Both the position numbers and the translations under genes were made by a program. This document shows positions 1 to 9,900 of a DNA stretch of 64,000 bases, piece by piece. How positions within the stretch are numbered: position 1 is the first letter of the stretch; each line of letters starts with the position of its first letter. The DNA lies in NCBI GenBank assembly GCA_025617745.1, contig CM046866.1, positions 18,359,725 to 18,423,724 on the forward strand, written 5' to 3'. The DNA comes from Heliocidaris erythrogramma (taxonomy: Eukaryota; Echinodermata; Echinoidea; Camarodonta; Echinometridae). The notes under the pieces were generated by a model. It was not told the origin of the DNA and did no database searches. It saw only the letters and a program-made list of their open reading frames with translations.

Positions 1-125
1 CAGGTCAAAGGTCCTTCACATGTTGATCAACGAAAAGAGGCAGTTATCAGGTTATTCCTGCTTGTCCAGCCAGGTTTATAAGGCAGAATTTGTGCCTAAA
101 TCCACTGCGTAGAACATTATAAATC
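1..125 (+). other. 5' flank of PIGO
   Basis: No gene is visible here. A CTGCGTAG acceptor-like site at about 105-112 lies just ahead of the PIGO start, so a non-coding first exon may lie upstream of the window. A TATAAA-like string (119-124) directly before the ATG is too close to act as a TATA box for that ATG. Confidence 0.4.
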
Positions 126-910
126 ATGGCATCTACTAGAATACTGTTTTCCGTTCTTATTTGGCTTTCTTTGCTGTATTTTGGAGGAATATATCTTTTC
201 ACCAAGGGCTTCCTTTTGACTCGAATCGAGATTGCTGAAAAAAGCGAGAACATTTGTGCCAACTCCGCCGGAACTCCAGGCGTGCGTCATGGTAGTGAGA
301 AGGGTAAAGCCGCCGCAGAGTGCACGCAGCAAGTCCGATTCAGAAGAGCTGTGGTAATGCTTATCGATGCATTACGATACGATTTTGCAGTTTTTAACAA
401 TAGCCTTTCATCATCAGAAGCAGCTCCTTTTCAAAATAAATTGCCAATAATTCATGAAACAGTTAAAAAATATCCCGAACAATCTGTTCTGTTCAAGTCG
501 CTTGCTGATCCTCCCACCACAACTTTACAGCGCCTGAAAGGGATCATAACTGGAAGCCTTCCAACATTTGTAGATGCTGGGCACAACTTCGCAAGCTTTG
601 AAATCTCAGAAGACAACATCGTTGATCAACTTGTGCAAGCTGGAAAGCGAGTCACATTCATGGGTGACGATACATGGATGACGCTTTTCAACAACAAGTT
701 CAGCAAAGCATTTCCATTTCCGTCATTCAATGTGAAGGACTTGCACACAGTGGATGAAGGAATCCTGACCAAACTTCTGCCTGAAATTAGGAAGAAAGAT
801 TGGGATGTTGTGATCGCTCATTTCTTGGGTGTGGATCATTGCGGCCATTCTCTCGGTCCGTACCACCCCTCGATGGGAAAGAAGTTGACTCAGATGAACT
901 CTGTTATTAA
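126..910 (+). CDS. PIGO: PIGO coding exon 1
   Basis: Encodes residues 1-261 plus two bases of codon 262: the signal anchor and most of the catalytic domain. The donor is GTAAGA at 911; the split Lys codon is completed by the first base of exon 2. Confidence 0.95.
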
Positions 911-3900
911 GTAAGATACATCATGTGTGGAGATGTAATCACCTAAATTGTATGCACTCTTTTAAAGTATTATACAGCTGTTAACTTGATAGTTAAATAA
1001 TTTTGATCAGATATATTGTGAAATGATTGTATCTAAGCTGTAAGATACAAAGTGGTTCAGCTGATTTGATTCATAATAGAAATAGTTGGTGAAGTAACTT
1101 GAGTTCATAGGCGATTAAACTAAATCTGATCAGTACAGGTGAAATGGAAAAGAAGGGTGATAGTTCAAGTATATTACAGGGTAAGATCTTATAGAGAGTA
1201 GCAATGTATCTGAATGACTCTCAGGTTCTCCAATTAATCACAAATTCACAGTCACCTATTTGTAAAGTTACATGTTAAGATTTATTGAACCTAAACTGTT
1301 ATTAAGATAGAGGCGTAGGTCTACATTGTACCATGCAAAATTGTTTTCTTCAAGTTTTAGAATGTTCCATACAAGGAGATGAAGATGTGATATAGCATGT
1401 ATATATCCAAATATGAATTCATTAGCCTTGTATTATTTGTGGAAATATTTTCATATCTATGTAATTCAATGCATTTCAGTGAAGTGGTCCATATGATGCA
1501 ATTTCATACTTGATTTTCATACAGAACTGCATCTCAAAATTGATTAATATGTTACTTTGAATGCTCGATGTTTCAATGTTCAAAGTCCAACAAGCATGCA
1601 GAATAGTTTAGGTGTGCTTTTCCTTTGGATAAATTTCCAAATGGTGATCGTTGGATGCCTGCAGAACAAGAGAGAATTCTCTTGCTTGCATTATCATTTC
1701 ATTTCAGGATTGTATGGCTAAACCTCAGGTGACAAGTGATCCATGTTCAATTTCTGACATTAACTTGAATTACCAAATTCCTAATTTCAAGACCCAACAC
1801 TTTACCTAAACCTAACTTAAAAGGGTACCAATCACCAAAAATATTTTGCTCTGTTCCATGTTGTTATTCGACATTCAAAATATATGGACTTCAAATATTA
1901 CTCCTATAAACACTCTATAAGCGTAAAAGCGAGTCATGAGTAGACTACTCGATGCACCCGTACGCACTCACCAAGATAAGGGCTCGCGTGGAACCCAACT
2001 CAGAGTTGGGTTCCGCACGCACACCTTCATGTTATCCTTTATTTCCTTCACACTCCTCAGCTGTTGACCTATAGAATGCCAGATAAAGTTTTTTGAGGTT
2101 GATTTTATACTTTCTACCTGTAAACAATTTTCTTTTTTGGGGGGGGTGATTGGTATAGCTTCTATATCTTTGACAATGTAATGCTTAGAGCAATTGTAGC
2201 TGGAGTTTAGGTCAGATCATTTATTTAGCTTATCTTTGACATGCCTACTAGTTAGAGTGAAAACCTAGCTTTCTTAACAAATTGCTTTGCTCTTTTGATG
2301 ACAGGTCTGTGATGCAGAGTTTAGATGAGGACACCGTCTTGTTTGTTCTTGGTGATCACGGGATGACAAGATCAGGAGACCACGGCGGGGACAGCCAGGA
2401 GGAACTCTCTACAGCAATGTTTATGTACAGCCCTAGAAAAATCATTGCTAAAAGTGATATAGTTGCAAAGGTAAGGTAGACGTATCACAAGGATATCTTT
2501 ACCTGTGTTGGCTTGGTCCTGCTTGCCTTTATATCATTCCTATTAGGGGTAGGGGCAGTATCATTGCATGTCAAAGTATTTTTACAACCCATTGAAACGG
2601 CTTAATCCTGGGGCAGTATTCTGAAAACTATGTTATCTTTTATGTTAAGGAAGGTATGTTAATTGTCATGACAAACTGAAATTGTGCGCAATAAACACTA
2701 ATCATTGGTGCCTGCGCAGATGTCACTGTTAACTTTACGCGAGCACAGCTATCTTTGTACAATCATTAACCAATGACTTGTTCTGATTTGATTTGTTATG
2801 ACAACATCGTTTTACTAACATAAAAGATAACATCGTGTTCAGAATACGGCCCCTGATTACGAATTGTAAACCTAGACCATATAAAAATCGAAGGTAATTA
2901 GATAAGTACTGCAGATGGTCAAAACTGAAAAATAATATTCAAAGGACTGTGCTCGATATTTCATGTGGATGAAATTTAAAAACTTGTTTAAAAGTTAAAT
3001 ACAGGAATTCATCTGTTACCTGTAAGTACATTTTTTTTAAATGAATTCTAATCTGATGAAAATTCCTATTCTCTCACCCACAGAGGATACCAGATGTTGT
3101 CTCTCAGATTGACTTTGTTCCAACGTTTTCCCTCTTGCTGGGTATTTCAATCCCATTCTCAAATCTGGGAGCCATTATACCTCCCCTCTTTACCCTCGCC
3201 CCTCCGGAAGAAACCAGTGGAATACTCGGCTCAGCGGCTAATATACATCGTGTCTATCAGCGATTAGCTGCATCTAGAACCAATGCAAAGCAGGTAGGCA
3301 TATGGCTATTTCTTTGTTTGCTTGATGTGCTCCTGGGCTCACTCTATGAAGATTTATTTACACTTACAATGATAATTCTGCTGACATGTACTGTAGTCCA
3401 AAATAGAAAATATGCTGTGATTATCAAAAGCATTTTCTGTAGCTGTAAAGGAAAGAATTGGTCAAAGAAACTTTGTACAGTTTCGGTATGTCCCAGAAAA
3501 AAATGACAAGTACAATTGCAGTTGGATTAGGAAACTATAACTATTTCTCTACCAGTCGGTGAAGACCCCATCCAATAAGCCAGTGAATAATTACAAATTT
3601 GCTTACATGCAGATAAAGGTCATTTGTACAATTCTCGTAACCCCAAATATGCAATTTCGCCAACAGATTTGTCATGCAAACCACGCATGCGCAGTTCTGA
3701 CAATATCCCGATTGGGTCGACAAGTGTTTGTCTTTTTGCATTGAAAATGTACACAGGTATTACAAAAATCCTCGAGTTTGAGTATAAATTAACCGACATG
3801 TTTTTAAAAGATACCATGATTTATTGAGACAATTGGTTGCATTTTCAAACTTTGAGTGGTTTATGTCGTGCGATCCAAACTCATTTTATTTATAAGCCGT

Positions 3901-6900
3901 AGTATTTCAGTACGGACTGGAAGTGAAGTTGACGAAGATGCGGACAATTTCCATGCATAATGTTGCCCTCTACGTCGAAAATTGCATATTTGAGGTAGCG
4001 AGAATAATTTTTTGACCTTCATTCACTGTCATTTTGTACGCACCACGATGCGCGCATCAGTATGATTTTACATGTTGAAAGTAGCGTAGAAATTAGGGTC
4101 ATTTCAGGTCCATTTCAGGGTCAATTTTACCATGAACTAATTGGCTTATTTGGTCCAGTATTCATAGAAATAGGGATTTTTGTTAAGCATGTCATGGGTC
4201 CCTTTCATCTTTTGTCACTTAGATGTTCTTGGCATCCTCATGAATGGAAATACATTGTTCATAATAGACCTGTTTACCAACATATTCAAATTCTTTGCAT
4301 ACCATTTTAACAAAGGTTATTGATAAAAAATATCTTGCAAAAAAGATCAAGACAAGTCATTTCATTAAACAGGTTTATAATTTTGTTTATTCATTCACTT
4401 TCAATTACAATAATCAACATCATACCTGCCCCCCCCCCCCAAAAAAAATATATATATATCCAAATGTGCTTACAAAATAAAAACAAGGTAATTATTATGA
4501 TAAATGAAGTGTTGCCCTAACAATTATAGAAGATAAAAAACAAAACACAAAGTTCCTTTTCAATCCATTTGAAAGGAGTGTGGAATTGTTCATCGTGGTT
4601 TGTGTACATCTCCCTTGAATCAAATCTTGGATTGAAGGGACTTATGACGTACGTTACAAAAATCCCTATTTCTTCTGAATCAAATCAGATGGAGTTTTCG
4701 CTGAGATACAGGTAATTGGTTATAGTTTCACAATCCTGAACCATATTCAGATTAATTTTGGGGGACATACTCTATACCAGTATTTTGTTTTCTCAGTTGT
4801 TAAAAGATAATTAATACTACAAATTTTGATAATCACAGATTGTATGCAAACTACATGTATGCAAGCTACTAAATTAAAACTATGATAGGGTGGATGAATT
4901 TTATTTTTCATGTAGAAAACTGTAAAATCAATTATGGTTGTCTACCATATTTATATTTATATCATTTGTTCCTCTTTATGTATACCAAGAATTAAAGATT
5001 TTTCCTTATTGAATATTTCATTTCTAAATGTTTGTCTTTTTGATAATTGGACTGATTGTATGATTCATTCTAGTAGGTGCTTTGACTGATATAACTAATG
5101 TTAGATCCATGTCAACTTTGAAAACCAGTACCCTATTACAGAAAATTAAAAAAAGTAGCTCACCAAGGTTGTTTTCCCTTTATAACAGATTCATCATTAC
5201 ATCACTACCTACAATGATGTGGCAGGGGATTTCCCAGATGATGTCTATTCCCGACTAGAAGCTCTCTATCAGAAAGCTGAAGACCAGATGAATCATCTAG
5301 AGGCTCTAATGGATGGAGGGACAATGTCAGAGGTCACTGAGGAATCTCTGCTTGATCTGGAGGAGCGCCTCAGGAACTACATCCTAGGGGTCAAGGAGAT
5401 GTGCCGCAGTGTCTGGGCCAAGTTTGAGATGGTCTACGTCTACCAAGGCCTTGGTGTTGTGATCCTGACTATCATCATGGGTGCAATGATCATCACTGTA
5501 CAACACTACACAGAGGCAGAACAGATGGATGATCTCCTACAAAGACTTATCAAGCAACTGGTCACCTGGGCAATATGTGCTGCAAGTGCAGGTTTCTTAC
5601 TGTCGCAGAGCACTGCACTCTCATCAGCCACGAGTTTGATATTCATCCCATGTTTCACATCTATTCTTGTGATGGTGTTTCATTTTTTTTCAGAGGTGTC
5701 AAATGTCAGCGTTTCGAGATTATTTGGATCTTTAACTTTTACATCCGTCTTTCAGTCCATTTTAGTACTGTCACCAATATTTTTCCACAGTGCTTTCCTT
5801 ACATCAGACAGTCATGTAATCAATGAAGGAAGAGCTGTAGTATTCTTAGTACAATCAATAATTACATTTTATGTAGTCGTTTTCTCATTGCAAAACTACA
5901 AGTCATTTTATTCTGACCGAGAACATGGATTTGTAAAGAGTAGCTTTAGATTTAAAAAGTGTTTATCAAGTCCAGCTACGCGGGTGATTGTGCTTGGACT
6001 TGCAGCATTGGTGTGTGTGAGATGTAGCAGTCTGTTTGTATCCTGCCGTGAAGAGCAATATTGGTGCACCCCATCAATTTTCATTCGCCCCTTGTCACTG
6101 ATACCGTCAGAACAGTCCGGTTTACGGAGCTACAGATTCCTTCTCTCCATTGCTGCCATTGCTGCTCTACCATCAGTCCTCATCTACCACCTGTCACAGC
6201 AAGGTAACCTCAGTAACCTGTCGGGTCAGGTGTACTCCATCCGCTATGCCATCCCGCTAGCCAGTGTCTGCATCTGTATGTTCTGGGGGCAGCAGGCGCT
6301 ACCCGAGAAGCTTCGAGAGCAATCCCCAGAATGGCAACAAGTGGTGTTCCCGCAAATAGCGTACGCCATGATCGCAGTGGCCATTCTCTTGCAGTGGGGA
6401 TTCCCCCTTAATCTTCTACTCGTGAGGAGGTCCTCCACATCAAAGCAAGGAACCCTTGCCCACGATGATGCTTCAGGGCAATCGGAAAAGGACAATGTTT
6501 CTACATCAGTTGATGCTGCTCCTAGTACTGGAGTGTCAAAACAACATTCTAATTCCTCAAAGACTGCTGGTGACACTGACACGGAAGAACAGCCTCCACT
6601 GGTGTATGGCTTAGGAACAGTCTTCAGTGGCACATACTTGCATATTCTTGTCACCTTGGTACTTCTAATATCTCTCTTGAATGCCGATGGGATAGCTACC
6701 TCTGTGCTCCTCATGGTGGTTGAGGCTTTACTTTTCTTGGAAATTTATGCAGCTACCAGAAGGAAACAAATGACAGCTCTGAGAGCAATGCCAGACTTGT
6801 ACAAAATGGGTGAGTAGATACCAATTTCATCCCAACAAATTGAATTGTTATCTAATCATGAATGAAGGTAGCCTTTTGACAAGGCCTCGTGACTTGTCTA

Positions 6901-9900
6901 TTTTCCTTGTCATGCTGTGCCTGAGATGAGACTAGCCGGCGACGAAAAGAATCAACACGGCCCTGGTGAACGCCTTTAGTCGCGAGGCCTTTTGGAACCT
7001 GGGTTTCCATCGTCTGATATGAATTATTCACGAGTTGACATTCGTATGCTAACACGCCTACCGAGGATTATCGACCAATCACAACGGTATCTGCGGGGCT
7101 TGCTTTCCATGATTGATGTACTAGTAGCTTGCCGCGCTAGCTCGAGATGATGGCGAATTTGCATACCAAATCCAAATGTATGCTGACGTCATGCAAAGAT
7201 ACGTTTGCTGATTGGCTCCTACCTATAAGGTAGCAGATCCTCGCTAGGAACAAAGGATAACATTAGAAATACAGGCCAGGTTCCAAAAGGCCCTCGGACT
7301 CACGTCGCTCGATCGTGCATTCACTGGGCTGGGCGGCTAGTCTTGTTATGCAGCCAGTACTAGCTTACTTGCCGAGAAATATAGCCAAGTCACGAGGGCC
7401 TTGTCAAAAGGCTAGAATGAAGGAGGAAGTTTGGTTGTTTTACTTTGAATCTGTAACAAACACAAAAATTGATGTAAAAGCAACTCCTCTTTTCTTTATA
7501 CATACATTTTTGCAATGACATGGAAGATTATTCAAATGTCTTTGATGAATGTATACTTATTCCATTGTCTGAACATGTATATTTTATTTATTTTGTACTT
7601 ACGGAGGATTTAGTTAATACCTGTTTATGTCACCAACTCATTGATATTTTCAAGAGCAATCAGAAATACCATTACAGAATGTGTCTTTTCCAAGAAGACT
7701 TAATGTAAGTTGCAAGTTTCTCAAAAATGTTCTACCATTCTTTTGATAAAAAATATTTCTTGCAATTCAACACAAGATTAAGTCAGTTTAGAATGAGAGG
7801 AGTGAAACATGATGCATGTTTGATTTCTTTTGCTTTTTTCATCTTCTTATGTCATCCACAATTGACCAGGATTTTACGTAGTGCCGTGGTATGTAGTAGG
7901 TGTCTGGTCTTTAATGGCCTCTCAATACTTCTTTGCTACTGCTCACCAAGCAACATTCACCGCTATCAAGTTTGAGTCAGCATACATTGGGTTTAATGGA
8001 GACTTCCCGCGCTACCTTTACTTCATTCCAGCTGCGCTAGTTAGTCTCAATACATTTGGCTCACAGGTGAGTACCTCTTGCTTTTACTTTGTCCTTAAAT
8101 ACATGTAATTACACTTTCAAAGATAAAAAGGGATAATGGTTATTTTTCTTTTCTAAATTAGACCTTGATTGGGACCATGCTTTTTCTGATCCTGACAATA
8201 CAATTCACCTGTGCTTGGTTTTCAGGTTGACATGAAACAAAATAGTCTGTGAGATGAGAATGAACAGCTGTAATAACTAAAACTTCATAATGTTAGCAAC
8301 TGAGACAAAGTGTTGCATTTCTGTTTTAAAATGCCATAACATCAGTTGTACTTTTATTTTCATCTTGATCCACTTTTCCCCTGTAGATCTTTTTTAAAGA
8401 TAAAGTTGAGTTCTGGTCATGAGATTGAATTGTGAAGAAAACTGTCTCAAAGCAATTGGGGAAGGTTGATAATACATGTGTATAGCACATAAGAAATGGT
8501 GTATGCTGTAAGATTTTGGAATCACCAAAATGATAAGAAATTGACTCAGCCCTGCTGAGAGTTGCATGCACTGCACACAGAAATGTGTATATGGGACTAC
8601 ACACAAATGTTTGGCCCGAAAGTTTCAGCTGTTTCTTGTCATATTTTGAATATGAAGGCATTTGAATAGCAATCCTTTTCAGGGGACATTTCTACTATGA
8701 CAATCTTTCAAACTAACATAATAAGGAGAAAGTTAACAAATTATTTTTTAACCTTTCCCAGAACTCAACCTGACTTTAAGACGTACTTTTTGTGATCGTA
8801 ATTCAGATATACTTTCATTTCCTTTCATCCTCTTGGTCCTCATATTTCCTTTCATCCTCTTGGTCCTCATATTTCCTCTTGAGATTGTTTTAACAATTTT
8901 TTTCTTATTTCCACTCTGTCAAGCAGCCATTCACCCATAGAGCCCTTTCACACTCACTTCGTTAGAGCGCTCTAACTAAGAACGGTTCCTCTGGAGCGGT
9001 TCCCAGGTGAGTGTGAATGCTCAAGTGGTCCAGGAAGCGTACTTCTGGAGCGCTCCAGAAGACCACCTCGCGAGGTGGTCTTGAGGAACGGTTCCTCGTT
9101 AGAGCGCTCCAACGTGTCAGTGTGAAAGCAAAGCGATCCTAAAGCGTACTTCAACCGGAAGTGAGTGTGTGTGGCGCGGGAAATCAATGGGTGATTTGAT
9201 ACATTGAGGGAGCGATTTGATACCTTACTTTACGCTACGCAGGCAATCACCGGTGTCCGTTGATTGTTGCATTTTCGTTTGAAGGTCTAATAATTAATAG
9301 TAAGTACATGTAGATTATGTTTGTGTGTATCACATATATTGGATAGAAATTGGCAAACAAAGAACGCAAACACAAACAAGTAATAGCAGGTGATCAGGAA
9401 ATTAAGCAAAGAACGCAAAACACAGTCACGGGTATAAATATAGCAGACGACAGACCGACCGGGCAGTGGCACAGCGCATTATACGGTTTGAAATTCCGCG
9501 CGAAAAATTTGAGCCGCTGATCTGAGCTGCCATAGCAACAAGACCGCTTTGACTCGTTGAGCGATTCGAGACATAAAAAATGCGGTGAGTGTGAAAGCAA
9601 ACGAAGCGTTCTTCAAGAACCGTTCCTCTGGAGCGCTCTAACTTGGAGCGGTCCAGAAGTGAGTGTGAAAGGCCTCATAGTCTCTGGATGACATTAAAAA
9701 AAGTGGTGTCTGAGATTTGAGCAAGAGGGTAAGCTTCAACCTTTGTACATGTACAATATCAGACTAGTGTCATATTCCAATTCTGAAAGGTCTAATCATA
9801 ACATATTCATTCATTATCTACATGGTCCTCTTATCTTCAGTGGATATTCTGAGCTGCTGTGCTTCCTCTGTTCCTCCTCTGGCCATTCACCCATGGCTTT

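Noticed and set aside
6244-6714. A 156-codon minus-strand frame inside PIGO exon 4
   Set aside because: Shadow of the coding exon; no motif and no splice context.
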